A stretch of DNA of 64,000 nucleotides. Source: Algoriphagus sp. Lineage in GTDB: Bacteria; Bacteroidota; Bacteroidia; Cytophagales; Cyclobacteriaceae. This document shows positions 9,488 through 18,641 of the stretch, piece after piece. The first letter of the stretch is position 1. Every line of letters starts with the position of its first letter. Below the pieces are notes generated by a model that worked only from the letters and a program-made list of their open reading frames with translations, had not been told where the DNA came from and made no database searches. The stretch covers positions 26,492 through 90,491 of the forward strand of contig NZ_JABXIN010000004.1 of the NCBI RefSeq assembly GCF_013373065.1, given 5' to 3'. Position numbers and translations under genes: made by a program.

Positions 9488-10396
9488 CTAGGTGACAGCA
9501 AAGGCTTTAGCCAGACTCAAAGATAGGGGTAATAAGGCCAAAACCACCAATCCAATTACCCAACTCTCAAAGGCTGCGGCTAGGGAAGCATTCACAATAA
9601 TTAAAGAAATAACGGCAGCTTTGACGGATTTTCCGATCAATTGTGGGGATTCCGTTTGAATTGCTCGGATAAGCGGTGGAAAAATCATGTAAGAAAGTAA
9701 GACCAAAAAGGGGATTACTTGCCAAGAATTGGGACCTTGAAAAATTCCTAGAATCAAAATACTGATCACAATCACAGCATACATTCCCAACCCTGCAAAT
9801 AATGCTTTTCTGTTTTTCCCATGCACTTCTCCCCGACTGACCATGGTAATCGCAGCCACATAAATCAAAGGAAGAATTCCAATCGGCCAAACTTTTTCAA
9901 GCACCTCAGGAGCTACTGCCACACCTAGCAATAGATTACCTGCACGGCAAAGCCCCATATTGATAGGTCCGAAGATGTTTTGATGCTTTCCCCAGTAATC
10001 ATAAGATAGGGCGCAAAGGCTAATCGCTATAGCTAAAATTCCAGCAAGTTGATTAACCTGAAAAGCTGCCAAAATCCCAAGAACCAAAAGAAGGCTAGCT
10101 ACTAAAATGGCTATGTTTTTTCTTGCTCGACCACTTGGTATGGGACGTTCGGGACGTTCTACTGCATCCAATTCAGCATCTGCGATATCATTGAAAGCAA
10201 CCCCGCCACCATAAAGACCAATGGTACTTAAGGAAAGCCAGAGAAGATTAAGCCAAAAACCAGATCCTTCTTCCCAAGTTGCAATTAAATAGCTCCACCC
10301 ACCGGCAATGGCAAATCCTGCCCAGACATCAGCCACAGCAGTTACCACATTTGCAGGACGGGTTATTTGTAAATAAGCAAAGAGTTTCCCCTTCAT
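9488..10396 (-). CDS. eboC: EboC: UbiA-type prenyltransferase
   Basis: A 302-residue polytopic membrane protein with about eight to nine hydrophobic segments. The first Asp-rich motif NDIADAELD (69-77), followed by RPERPIPSGR, binds prenyl diphosphate and Mg2+ in UbiA enzymes; the second, shorter motif is YDYWGKHQ (132-139). Both are intact, so transfer of an isoprenoid chain to an acceptor at the inner membrane is likely. It starts three bases after the eboB stop. In the ebo context the acceptor is presumably a product of EboD or EboE; that is inference. Confidence 0.93.
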   Translation of the reverse strand: MKGKLFAYLQITRPANVVTAVADVWAGFAIAGGWSYLIATWEEGSGFWLNLLWLSLSTIGLYGGGVAFNDIADAELDAVERPERPIPSGRARKNIAILVASLLLVLGILAAFQVNQLAGILAIAISLCALSYDYWGKHQNIFGPINMGLCRAGNLLLGVAVAPEVLEKVWPIGILPLIYVAAITMVSRGEVHGKNRKALFAGLGMYAVIVISILILGIFQGPNSWQVIPFLVLLSYMIFPPLIRAIQTESPQLIGKSVKAAVISLIIVNASLAAAFESWVIGLVVLALLPLSLSLAKAFAVT

Positions 10397-10399
10397 GGA

Positions 10400-11311
10400 T
10401 TAATTTTCTACCCGATCGGATGGCCCTTCGACTCGTGGAACCTGACCTCCACGAAGTACCGAATTCCCACTCATTTTTTTTGTTTGGTCGATTGGTGGAG
10501 CTTTCAACCAGTCATCCTCATGCATTTGACCGGAAAGTGAAAAAGCAGCCAGAGCATTTTTGTAGGTCACCATTTGAACATGCTCTTCAGGAATCCCCAT
10601 TTTCCGCATTAAATCGGCTGTTTTTGGAACAGCCAATGGATCTGAAATTCCCCAATCTGCCGCAGAATTGACAATAATTCGCTCAGGCCCATATTGCTTG
10701 ACGATTTCTACCATTCGCTCCGAGCCCATTTTAGTATGCGGATAAATTGTAAACCCTGCCCAATATCCCCGGTCCAATACCTCCTTCACGGTTTCCTCAT
10801 TGTTGTGGTCCACGATAATCCATCCAGGATCCATTCCATGTTCCTCTGCTACATCCATGGAGCGCGTGGTTCCTCGTTTTTTATCTCGGTGCGGAGTATG
10901 GATCAATACCGGTAAATCAACCTCTTTGGCTAATTCCAATTGCTCACGATAAAAGCGATCTTCAGCTTCGGTTTGATCATCATAGCCAATTTCACCGATC
11001 GCAACGACCCCTTCTTTTCCTACATAAAGAGGTAGCAGTTCCATGACCTGCTCTGCCAAAGGAATATTGTTTGCCTCCTTACTGTTTAAGCCCATGGTAC
11101 AATAATGGACGATCCCAAACTGACTGGCTCTGAAACGCTCCCAACCAACCAAGGTGCTGAAATAGTCTTTAAAACTTCCAACTTCCGTTCGGGGCTGCCC
11201 CAACCAAAAGGCCGGTTCGATGGTGGCCACAATTCCAGCCTTGTGCATGGCTTCATAGTCGTCCGTTGTTCGGGAAACTAAATGGATATGAGGGTCTATA
11301 TACATGGGCAT
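10400..11311 (-). CDS. eboB: EboB: TatD-family metal-dependent hydrolase
   Basis: A 303-residue TIM-barrel hydrolase of the TatD family. Metal-binding positions are visible: DPHIH (6-10), Glu107 in AIGEIGYDD, His138 and His141 in LIHTPH, His169 in VDHNN and Asp219 in NSAADWGISD. TatD proteins are known as DNases or other phosphoester hydrolases, but the ebo member forms its own branch and its substrate is unknown. It lies between eboA (44 bases upstream) and eboC (3 bases downstream). There is no export signal. The last 25 residues (KMSGNSVLRGG onward) are a charged tail. Confidence 0.92.
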   Translation of the reverse strand: MPMYIDPHIHLVSRTTDDYEAMHKAGIVATIEPAFWLGQPRTEVGSFKDYFSTLVGWERFRASQFGIVHYCTMGLNSKEANNIPLAEQVMELLPLYVGKEGVVAIGEIGYDDQTEAEDRFYREQLELAKEVDLPVLIHTPHRDKKRGTTRSMDVAEEHGMDPGWIIVDHNNEETVKEVLDRGYWAGFTIYPHTKMGSERMVEIVKQYGPERIIVNSAADWGISDPLAVPKTADLMRKMGIPEEHVQMVTYKNALAAFSLSGQMHEDDWLKAPPIDQTKKMSGNSVLRGGQVPRVEGPSDRVEN

Positions 11312-11355
11312 ATTGCTAATTCGTTTTGGTTCAAAATTATTTTAAAGATCCTACT

Positions 11356-12243
11356 TTAGACTCGAGTTTCTTGGAATTCCTGTCCAATTTTTTCCCAAGA
11401 AATTATTCCTTTTTCAATCGCCTGAATCAACTCAGGATGGGCATTCAATAATGCTTTTGCAGCAGGGAAATCTGAATGATAAAGGGCCAAGGCACCTCCT
11501 TTTTGCTCCAACAAATCCTCAGAATTCATCACTTTTTCCAGATCTTTCATAAACTTTTCATTTATGAAGGGAGAAACTAATCTCCAAAGCTCTGGCATCA
11601 CATTACGACCAGCTGCCCAACGTTCATGTGCAAAATCCGAGGCGATTTCTGCCAAGGCAGGGTTTCTTCGATGGTCTAACTGTTGTATTCGGTAGAGCGG
11701 TCGTTGCATAAACACAGCCTTCAGGACCATCTGATTCCAGTTGAGCTCAGGAAAATAGATAGTCGGATACGGATTATTTAAGGAAATTGCATCAAAAACC
11801 AACGTCATATTTGTCCGACAGCCTTCAATGGAACGTGGAATCATCTCTTCTGGATAAGGCATCAAGGACAAAGACGCATAAAGCGCCTGCTGTTCATACA
11901 AATCTCCCGTTTCGAAAAGCTGCTTAATCGCTGCCAGCCATTCTTCTTTTTCAATAGAAAAATGAAGTAGAAGATACGTTCTGGCAGTTTGAAGAATATT
12001 CCAAAACTCAGGTTGAAACCCTGATATAAGTGAATGTGCTTTTCGCTTGGCCTCTTGATCTAGATTCAGGTTTTCTTTTGAAAAAAACCGTGAAGCCTGG
12101 GAAAAAGCTAAATAGAAGGCATTTTTGGAACCTGAATCCTGAATTTTCTTAGACTTTTCGTCCAACCAATTTAAGGACTTCTCATTCGCATTATTTTGAA
12201 GTATTTCCTTCAAATAGGCAAAAAGCTCTGATTTTGGGTTCAT
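11356..12243 (-). CDS. eboA: EboA domain protein, first gene of the ebo cluster
   Basis: A 295-residue, mostly helical protein without signal peptide or membrane segments. It carries the stretches that mark the EboA family: DLYEQQALYASLSLMPYPE (114-132), FDAISLNNPYP (150-160), ELNWNQMVLKAVF (166-178) and DFAHERWAAGR (203-213). The conserved Arg, His and Glu in the last motif could be catalytic or ligand-binding; no reaction is known. As the first gene of the minus-strand run it should carry the operon promoter, but the 193-base gap to the divergent M28 peptidase gene shows no clean TAnnTTTG box towards eboA. Confidence 0.92.
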   Translation of the reverse strand: MNPKSELFAYLKEILQNNANEKSLNWLDEKSKKIQDSGSKNAFYLAFSQASRFFSKENLNLDQEAKRKAHSLISGFQPEFWNILQTARTYLLLHFSIEKEEWLAAIKQLFETGDLYEQQALYASLSLMPYPEEMIPRSIEGCRTNMTLVFDAISLNNPYPTIYFPELNWNQMVLKAVFMQRPLYRIQQLDHRRNPALAEIASDFAHERWAAGRNVMPELWRLVSPFINEKFMKDLEKVMNSEDLLEQKGGALALYHSDFPAAKALLNAHPELIQAIEKGIISWEKIGQEFQETRV

Positions 12244-12436
12244 TATTTCTTCGTTTATCCGAATAGGTAAATAAACTCAATCCCAACAAAAAATCCTCCT
12301 CATTTTCAAGGAAAGGAAGGCTAAAAAGAGACTTTCTGAAAAAAATCATAAAAACTCGATCTTGAATGCATTTCCACCAGTGGTTTAATAATTTTCAGGC
12401 ACTTCCTATAATTTTAGATTCTAAACTACTTGAACT

Positions 12437-13981
12437 ATGAAAAAACGCTACCTTTTTGGAATGGGGCTCATGTTGCTTTTTGGCATGCAGGCACAAGCCC
12501 AACAAGATGAAGTCATTGAAAAAATCATTCAGGAAGCTCGGGAAAATTCCCAGTTGAAGGAAATTGCCCATGAGCTGATGGATGGTATTGGTCCTCGATT
12601 AGTGGGTTCTCCCCAGATGCAAGAAGCCCACGATTGGGCGGTTGAAAAATACCAATCTTGGGGAATTGATGCACGAAATGAGCAGTGGGGTGAATGGCGA
12701 GGTTGGGACCGTGGCATCACCCATATTGACATGGTAGAACCATGGGTTCGATCACTTTCCGGAATGCAACTCGCATGGTCTCCTGCTTCCCCAGAAGGTG
12801 GTGTAAGGGGGGAAGTGATCATCCTTCCGGACCTTCAGGATTCAGCCGCTTTCCAAGCATGGATTCCCAATGTCAAGGGAAAATATGTGATGATATCTGC
12901 TCCTCAGCTTACCGGTCGTCCAGACTACAATTGGGAAGAGTGGGCTACGGAAGAATCTTTCGAAAAAATGAAAGCAGAGCGGTCAATCTTTGAGCGTGCT
13001 TGGCAGGCTAGAATCCAAAAAACAGGGTTAGGCCGACGTGAACTACCTCAAGCTTTGGAAGATGCCGGAGCTTTGGGAATCCTGACTAGCTACTGGTCCA
13101 GAGGTTTCGGAGCCAATAAGATTTTTTCTGCTTATACCAAAAAAGTCCCAACTGTCGATCTATCGCTCGAAGACTACGGGATGCTTTACCGACTTGCCGA
13201 CAGCGGAAAGAAACCAATGATTCATTTGAATGCCCAATCCAAAGAAACCGGGGTACAACCTACCTTCAATACCATCGCTGAAATCAAAGGAACGGAAAAG
13301 CCGGACGAGTATGTCATGCTTTCTGCTCACTTTGACTCTTGGGACGGGGGAACAGGTGCAACTGATAACGGAACCGGAACCATCATGATGATGGAGGTGA
13401 TGCGAATTTTGAAAGAAGTTTATCCTAATCCGAAGCGAACCATTTTAGTGGGGCATTGGGGTTCTGAAGAACAAGGGCTAAATGGTTCACGTGCCTTTGT
13501 AGAAGATCATCCTGAAATGATAGATAAAATCCAAGCCCTGTTCAATCAGGACAATGGTACTGGAAGAGTTGCGAATATCTCAGGTCAGGGATTCGTAGAT
13601 AGTTACGAGTATTTAGGAAGATGGATGTCCAAAGTCCCGCGAGAAATCACCCGTGAAATTGAGACAAACTTCCCTGGAAATCCAGGCAGTGGCGGTTCTG
13701 ACTATGCTTCCTTTGTAGCGGCAGGCGTACCAGCTTTTTCTCTTAGTTCCCTCAGCTGGTCTTACTTCAACTATACTTGGCATACCAACTTGGACACCTT
13801 TGATAAAATCGTTTTTGACGATGTTCAAAACAATGTGATCCTTGCAGCAATCATGGTCTATATGGCGAGCGAAGAACCTGAAATGGTTTCTCGAGAGCAA
13901 AGAATTCCAATTGGAAGAGACGGAAATCCAACCAGTTGGCCAACTCAGCGGTCCCCAACTCGAAAGGGAGGAATGGATTAA
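12437..13981 (+). CDS. Exported M28-family zinc aminopeptidase
   Basis: A 514-residue metallopeptidase with a signal peptide (residues 1-21, ending GMQAQAQ). A PA-type insert domain probably spans about residues 110-235. The M28 co-catalytic zinc site is complete: His in SAHFDSWDGG (about 297), bridging Asp in ATDNGTG (about 310), catalytic Glu pair in WGSEEQG (about 344), Asp in FNQDNGTG and His in YTWHTNLDTF (about 449). It should remove amino acids from peptides in the periplasm or outside the cell, in keeping with the S9 peptidase downstream. It is divergent from eboA and has a strong hairpin right after its stop. Confidence 0.93.
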   Translation: MKKRYLFGMGLMLLFGMQAQAQQDEVIEKIIQEARENSQLKEIAHELMDGIGPRLVGSPQMQEAHDWAVEKYQSWGIDARNEQWGEWRGWDRGITHIDMVEPWVRSLSGMQLAWSPASPEGGVRGEVIILPDLQDSAAFQAWIPNVKGKYVMISAPQLTGRPDYNWEEWATEESFEKMKAERSIFERAWQARIQKTGLGRRELPQALEDAGALGILTSYWSRGFGANKIFSAYTKKVPTVDLSLEDYGMLYRLADSGKKPMIHLNAQSKETGVQPTFNTIAEIKGTEKPDEYVMLSAHFDSWDGGTGATDNGTGTIMMMEVMRILKEVYPNPKRTILVGHWGSEEQGLNGSRAFVEDHPEMIDKIQALFNQDNGTGRVANISGQGFVDSYEYLGRWMSKVPREITREIETNFPGNPGSGGSDYASFVAAGVPAFSLSSLSWSYFNYTWHTNLDTFDKIVFDDVQNNVILAAIMVYMASEEPEMVSREQRIPIGRDGNPTSWPTQRSPTRKGGMD

Positions 13982-13988
13982 GAAAACC

Positions 13989-14017
13989 AAAGGCTTGGGA
14001 ATGCTTCCCAAGCCTTT
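13989..14017. terminator. Bidirectional hairpin between convergent genes
   Basis: A perfect 13-bp inverted repeat (13989-14001 and 14005-14017, loop TGC) with A-rich DNA on the left and T-rich DNA on the right. It sits between the M28 peptidase stop (13981) and the stop of the minus-strand phosphodiesterase-like gene (14019), so it can end transcription from both sides. Confidence 0.8.
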
Positions 14018-14018
14018 A

Positions 14019-14981
14019 TCATTTTAAGAGTAAAGTAGTTCCATCCCAATTTTTCTGTTGATTATCTGGAATAGGAATTTCTAAAAAATCAACGAGTGAA
14101 GGCAAAATATCCACCATAGAAGCTTGGCCAGAATTAAACCTATTATTCAAATTCTGCGCATTTGTTACCATCCATATCTCCCTTTCGGAATCACTTTGCC
14201 CACCATGTTCTTTAAATTCAGGAGCTTTTCTGCCATGATCGGTAGTAATCCAAATCAACCACTCTTCTCCATATTTTTCTTCACGGATTTTGATGGCTTC
14301 CCAGATTCGCCCAACTTGTTTATCGGCTAATTCTATTGCGGAAGTTAGTTGTGGACTTTTACCAAAGCGATGCCCCACTGCATCTGTAAATTCTAAATAA
14401 ACCCAAGAAAGGTCGGGGGCTTGAGTTTTGATGGAATAGGCAGCCTCGCAGGATACCAGATTATCAATTTTTTGGAGATACTCTTTTTCAAAATCATGGG
14501 GAAAACGCGAAGTATCCTTCTCAAACCCATCAAATACTATATCCAACTTTAAGTAGCCTGTCTCTTCCCTTCCCTCACCAAGCAACTTAGTTCGATTATC
14601 TTCCCATGTAGAAAAAATCGCCAATTTTGATTCAGGTCGAGCCGCTCGCATGAGCCTAAAAATTGACCAATAATCATAATTTGGAGCAGTGATGTCATTA
14701 TCCCAGACATTGTGCTTATTGGCCCAAGTTCCGGTTAGCAGCGAGTTGTACCCTACAGCAGAAATAGTTGGTGTCTCAGACTCCCCTCCCCTTTCCCCTC
14801 CTGTGAAGGCTCTCGTATAGCCTCCCCTTTTGGCAATTTGATCCAAGTTTGGAGTGGGTACCCTTTCCAATTCACTAGTAGGAATTCCATCCAAAATGAT
14901 AAAAACGACTTTTTTTTCCTGCGAGAGACCTAGAAGTGGTAAGAGAAAAATCAGAAGAAGAAAACAGGCCCGACGAATCAT
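14019..14981 (-). CDS. Exported alkaline-phosphatase-superfamily phosphodiesterase-like protein
   Basis: A 320-residue protein with a signal peptide (MIRRACFLLLIFLLPLLGLS) and the core of the nucleotide pyrophosphatase/alkaline phosphatase fold. Metal ligands and nucleophile are recognisable: Asp31 in FIILDGIP, Thr70/Thr72 in SETPTISAVGYNSLLTG, Asp and His in LEFTDAVGHRFG, and Asp-His in TTDHGRK plus His in EHGGQSD. It therefore probably hydrolyses phosphate mono- or diesters in the periplasm. It is shorter than EboF and exported, so it is a relative rather than a duplicate. The gene lies 111 bases downstream of the CE15-like esterase on the same strand. Confidence 0.88.
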   Translation of the reverse strand: MIRRACFLLLIFLLPLLGLSQEKKVVFIILDGIPTSELERVPTPNLDQIAKRGGYTRAFTGGERGGESETPTISAVGYNSLLTGTWANKHNVWDNDITAPNYDYWSIFRLMRAARPESKLAIFSTWEDNRTKLLGEGREETGYLKLDIVFDGFEKDTSRFPHDFEKEYLQKIDNLVSCEAAYSIKTQAPDLSWVYLEFTDAVGHRFGKSPQLTSAIELADKQVGRIWEAIKIREEKYGEEWLIWITTDHGRKAPEFKEHGGQSDSEREIWMVTNAQNLNNRFNSGQASMVDILPSLVDFLEIPIPDNQQKNWDGTTLLLK

Positions 14982-15030
14982 ATATTTAAAATGGTAGGTT
15001 TTAAAATCAACTCACAATACTTCAAACTTC

Positions 15031-15058
15031 TTGATACTTGTTACTTGTTACTTGATAC
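15031..15058. repeat. Four tandem heptamers TTG(A/T)TAC
   Basis: In the 111-base gap upstream of the phosphodiesterase-like gene the heptamers TTGATAC, TTGTTAC, TTGTTAC and TTGATAC follow each other without a break. The outer and inner pairs match exactly. It may be a slippage product, a dispersed genomic repeat or a protein-binding array. Confidence 0.75.
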
Positions 15059-15092
15059 TAATGTCTAACAACTTGTATCTCGATTCTCAAAT

Positions 15093-16430
15093 CTATTTTT
15101 CTAAATATTCCCTGGCCCATTCGATAAAATACGGCCAATTAGGGCCCACCGTGTGCCCACCTTCATGTTGTCGAAAAGCCAAATCCCCCTCCTTCAAGAA
15201 GGTTTGAACGGGTGGAAACTCATCAGTTGGTAGAGAATTTTTACCAAGCAATTCATAAACTGGACCTGCTAATACCGCCGCCTCAAACATCCCTTTCGCA
15301 TCAATCCATTGCCCTTCAACCTCAGGGGAACCAACTGAGATAAATACCGGTCTAGGGGCACAAAGGGCAATTAATTCATGGGCATCTACCGGTAAATCAT
15401 TGGGGGTTAAAGGGTCTGCATATTTGATAAAATTGGGAGCAAACCAATGGTACTCTCCTGAGCTTGCCAGGTTTTCAACCTGCTCGCCAAATGTCCTGCG
15501 AAGCAACTTTGCACCCCCTGCCCCCGAAGATCCTATCAAACCAACAGCAAACCTCGAATCATAAGCCATCGTCACCAGGGCAGCTTTTCCATAGCGGGAA
15601 AGTCCCTCAATGACCACTTTTCTTGAATTCACCTTTGGATCCGTTTCCAAATAATCTAGTGCCCTACTTGCTCCCCAGCCCCAAGCTTTGAGCGTCCCCC
15701 AATCATCCAATTGGCGAGAATTCCCCTCATTTACCAAACCAATTATTCCCGCTCTCAACCCTGCTCCATTATCAGCCTGATAGCTCGTTGGAATAATGAT
15801 TCCAAAACCCCAACCTTCCTTCAGCACCTGTTCTTGCCAACTGGGTCCTGGAGGCGCCGGGAGTCTGCGCATTCCGGGTGGCCACCTCCAACCAAACTCC
15901 ATGATAAGAGGAACTGGCCCAACACTATTTTTTGGAAGGGCATATTCAAAATCTATGGAAACCGACAGGGAGGGATAGACAGAATTGTCCACCAAGCCCT
16001 TAAGAACCAAATAATTTACTTCCACATCCCCAATCAGGGAATCTTTTTCAGAAACTAACTCCCACGAAACCGAAGGCAAATTCTCAGGAGTTCGTCCATA
16101 CATTTCCCGATCAAAAAGTTCAAACAATTCTTCTCTTCGCTTTTCCCAATCCTGGATGGATTGAACCGGCTTCCCATTTTCAAAAACTAGAGGATCGGGC
16201 ACGGATTCGTAGGTTTTGGCCTTGCTTTCATCCGAGTTTGCGGCATTAGGAGCAGTAGGGTCTCCTGAGGGCCCTGGCCTCAATTGATCAATTCCAAGCA
16301 TTTTCATCATAAGCCGATGATCCGCTTGACTAAGCTTTTGAATTGAATCTCGACTTGATTGGGAAAACTGACCAAAACCCAAAGAAGGAATCCCTACATA
16401 AAGGAAAAAAATCAAGATAAATCTGTTCAT
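15093..16430 (-). CDS. Exported CE15-like (glucuronoyl esterase-type) alpha/beta hydrolase
   Basis: A 445-residue alpha/beta hydrolase with a signal peptide (MNRFILIFFLYVGIPSLGFGQ). The nucleophile motif IEGLSRYGKAAL (Ser near 278) matches the G-x-S-R-x-G-K signature of carbohydrate esterase family 15, which cleaves glucuronoyl esters between lignin and xylan. A likely acid is Glu in GSPEVEGQWID and the catalytic His is in RQHEGGHTVG near 424. Many Bacteroidota relatives are annotated as acetylxylan esterase. Whether this one acts on lignocellulose or another uronate ester cannot be told; no polysaccharide utilisation genes (SusC/SusD) are beside it. Confidence 0.82.
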   Translation of the reverse strand: MNRFILIFFLYVGIPSLGFGQFSQSSRDSIQKLSQADHRLMMKMLGIDQLRPGPSGDPTAPNAANSDESKAKTYESVPDPLVFENGKPVQSIQDWEKRREELFELFDREMYGRTPENLPSVSWELVSEKDSLIGDVEVNYLVLKGLVDNSVYPSLSVSIDFEYALPKNSVGPVPLIMEFGWRWPPGMRRLPAPPGPSWQEQVLKEGWGFGIIIPTSYQADNGAGLRAGIIGLVNEGNSRQLDDWGTLKAWGWGASRALDYLETDPKVNSRKVVIEGLSRYGKAALVTMAYDSRFAVGLIGSSGAGGAKLLRRTFGEQVENLASSGEYHWFAPNFIKYADPLTPNDLPVDAHELIALCAPRPVFISVGSPEVEGQWIDAKGMFEAAVLAGPVYELLGKNSLPTDEFPPVQTFLKEGDLAFRQHEGGHTVGPNWPYFIEWAREYLEK

Positions 16431-16567
16431 GGTATTCGGGTTTAGATCAAGGAATCTACATTTTTTGACTTAGAAAACATAAAAGATTTGATCAGCGGAA
16501 GTATCTGAATCAATTGGACTTTGAAAGCCCTCCACAGATTACTAAATTGTCTGAAACCCCAACCACT

Positions 16568-18634
16568 ATGAAGAAAATCTTTTTCCTTGCATGGACTTTC
16601 CTTTTTCTAGCATTCATAGGAAAATCACAAAACATCTCCGAATACCTCGCCACCCCATTTCCCACAGACCTCACAGCAAGCCCGGATGGAAAATCTGTAG
16701 CCTGGGTTTTCAATTCAGAAGGGGAACGAAATATCTTTTTTGCAAAAGCACCAGACTTTGAAGCAAGACCCCTCACGACTTACATAGGGGACAATGGTGT
16801 CGGTATTGGTTCGCTAACCTTTTCTCCAGATGGAAAAAGCTTGGTCTATGTACGGGGAAATTCAAAAAACTCGGCCGGAGAGGCTGCCAATCCCGCCCAA
16901 CTTCAGGAAAACACGGATTTTAAAATCCATTTGATAGACTTGGAAAGCGGGGATGAACGACTATTGTCTGAGGGAAGCGGCCCCGTATTTTCTCCGGATT
17001 CAAGGATGTTGATTTTTAGAAAAGGTCGTGATCTTCACCAATTAGACTTAAATTCTAACGAACCTTCTTCAAAAATCTTCCAAGCCAGAGGCTCGATTGG
17101 TTCCTATGCCTTTTCACCAGATGGCAAATGGATTTCCTTTGTCTCCAATCGCGGAGATCATTCTTTTATTGGTCTTTGGAATAGGGAAAAACAAAGCCTC
17201 CATTATCCAGAAACCAGTTTGGACCATGACCGCTATCCAGCATGGAGCCCTGACGGGACTAAGCTGGCCTACCTTCGTATCCCCAACGTAAACAACAAGC
17301 TCCCATTCACCTCTCACAAGGAAGCGAATCCTTGGAGTATACGTGTATTGAATATGGACACCATGAAAGCAGCCGAAGTTTGGCTTGCGGACCCTGGCAA
17401 AGGATCCGTTGTTGTCCGAGATATCCCGGCAGAATCCGATCGAATCTGGTGGACACCGAATGGATCCTTGGTTTTCCCTTGGGAAAAAAATGGCTGGGTT
17501 CAATTATACGCTTTCAATCCAACAAACGGTCAAATCCAACACCTGACAAAAGGCCAAGGTTTTGTGGAAAAAGTCAATACCTCCTATTTGGGAAATGAAC
17601 TCTTACTTACAAGTAACATCGGTGACATCGAACGAAGAAAAATCTATCGATTGGACTTGAATTCTTTTGAACTCGAAGATCTTTCAGAAAAAGGAAACAT
17701 CAATTGGACTCCCGTTCGAATCGAAAACGGGTTCGTCTTTCTCTCTTCTACTGGGACCCGACCTGCTTGGCCAATGATTCGATATTATAACCAAGAAAAA
17801 CTACTGGCAGAAGATCTATTCCCAGAGAATTTTCCAAAGAATCTGGTGACACCCATTGGACTTGATATTCAAGCCTCGGATGGATTCAAGAGCAGGGCCC
17901 AGCTTTTTCTGCCACCTAATCACGACCCCAACAAGCAATATCCTGCTGTTATTTTTCTCCATGGAGGAAGCCGTAGACAGATGTTGTTGGGATTCAATTA
18001 TTCTCAGTATTACAGTAATGCCTATGCCCTGCAACAATATTTCGCAGCTAATGGATTTATCGCTTTGACGCTAAATTATCGAAGTGGAATTGGCTATGGA
18101 TTGGATTTTCGGGAAGAAGAAAATTATGGCGCAGGAGGGGCAAGTGAAGTTTTGGATTTGCTTGCGGCAGCAGATTACCTTGCGGCTAGACCAGATGTGG
18201 ATGATGAAAAAATCATTCCTTGGGGTGGGAGCTATGGAGGTTTCTTGACAGCACATGGATTGGCTCAGGCACCGGAGAAATTCCTCGCAGGAGTGGATAT
18301 TCATGGAGTGCATAATTGGAATCAAGAAATCCCCGTTTTTGCTCCTTGGTATGAGCCAGAAAAATTCCCCGAAATGGCAGCATTGGCATTTCAATCCTCA
18401 TCCATGGCCTATGTGGAAAATTGGGAGGACCCTGTCTTATTGATTCACGGGGATGATGATCGAAATGTCCTTTTCTCCGAATCCGTGGAATTAGCAGAAA
18501 TCCTTCGAAAACAAGGGGTCTCTGTAGAGCAGTTGGTTTTCCCGGACGAGGTTCACTCCTTTATCCTCCATCGCAATTGGGTGAAGGCCTACGAAGCCGC
18601 GATTGAATTTATCCAAAGACAAATCCAACCATGA
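16568..18634 (+). CDS. Exported S9 prolyl-oligopeptidase-family peptidase
   Basis: A 688-residue serine peptidase of the S9 (dipeptidyl peptidase IV/acylaminoacyl peptidase-like) family. I start at the ATG at 16568 because it begins a clean signal peptide (MKKIFFLAWTFLFLAFIGKS), whereas the in-frame ATG at 16514 would put 18 polar residues before it. A propeller with blades such as SPDGKSLVYVRG and SPDGKWISFVSN covers about residues 40-390. The catalytic triad is intact: Ser in WGGSYGGFL (about 553), Asp in IHGDDDRN (about 628) and His in DEVHSFI (about 661). It should cut short peptides in the periplasm. Confidence 0.93.
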   Translation: MKKIFFLAWTFLFLAFIGKSQNISEYLATPFPTDLTASPDGKSVAWVFNSEGERNIFFAKAPDFEARPLTTYIGDNGVGIGSLTFSPDGKSLVYVRGNSKNSAGEAANPAQLQENTDFKIHLIDLESGDERLLSEGSGPVFSPDSRMLIFRKGRDLHQLDLNSNEPSSKIFQARGSIGSYAFSPDGKWISFVSNRGDHSFIGLWNREKQSLHYPETSLDHDRYPAWSPDGTKLAYLRIPNVNNKLPFTSHKEANPWSIRVLNMDTMKAAEVWLADPGKGSVVVRDIPAESDRIWWTPNGSLVFPWEKNGWVQLYAFNPTNGQIQHLTKGQGFVEKVNTSYLGNELLLTSNIGDIERRKIYRLDLNSFELEDLSEKGNINWTPVRIENGFVFLSSTGTRPAWPMIRYYNQEKLLAEDLFPENFPKNLVTPIGLDIQASDGFKSRAQLFLPPNHDPNKQYPAVIFLHGGSRRQMLLGFNYSQYYSNAYALQQYFAANGFIALTLNYRSGIGYGLDFREEENYGAGGASEVLDLLAAADYLAARPDVDDEKIIPWGGSYGGFLTAHGLAQAPEKFLAGVDIHGVHNWNQEIPVFAPWYEPEKFPEMAALAFQSSSMAYVENWEDPVLLIHGDDDRNVLFSESVELAEILRKQGVSVEQLVFPDEVHSFILHRNWVKAYEAAIEFIQRQIQP

Positions 18635-18641
18635 AATCGAC

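Noticed and set aside
12244..12436. Promoter-like strings between eboA and the M28 peptidase gene (for example TAATTTTA at 12409)
   Set aside because: Each misses the TAnnTTTG consensus by at least one base and lacks a properly spaced TTG; too weak to list.
13613..14011. 132-codon open frame on the minus strand
   Set aside because: It crosses the terminator hairpin at 13989-14017 and is antisense to the M28 peptidase gene.
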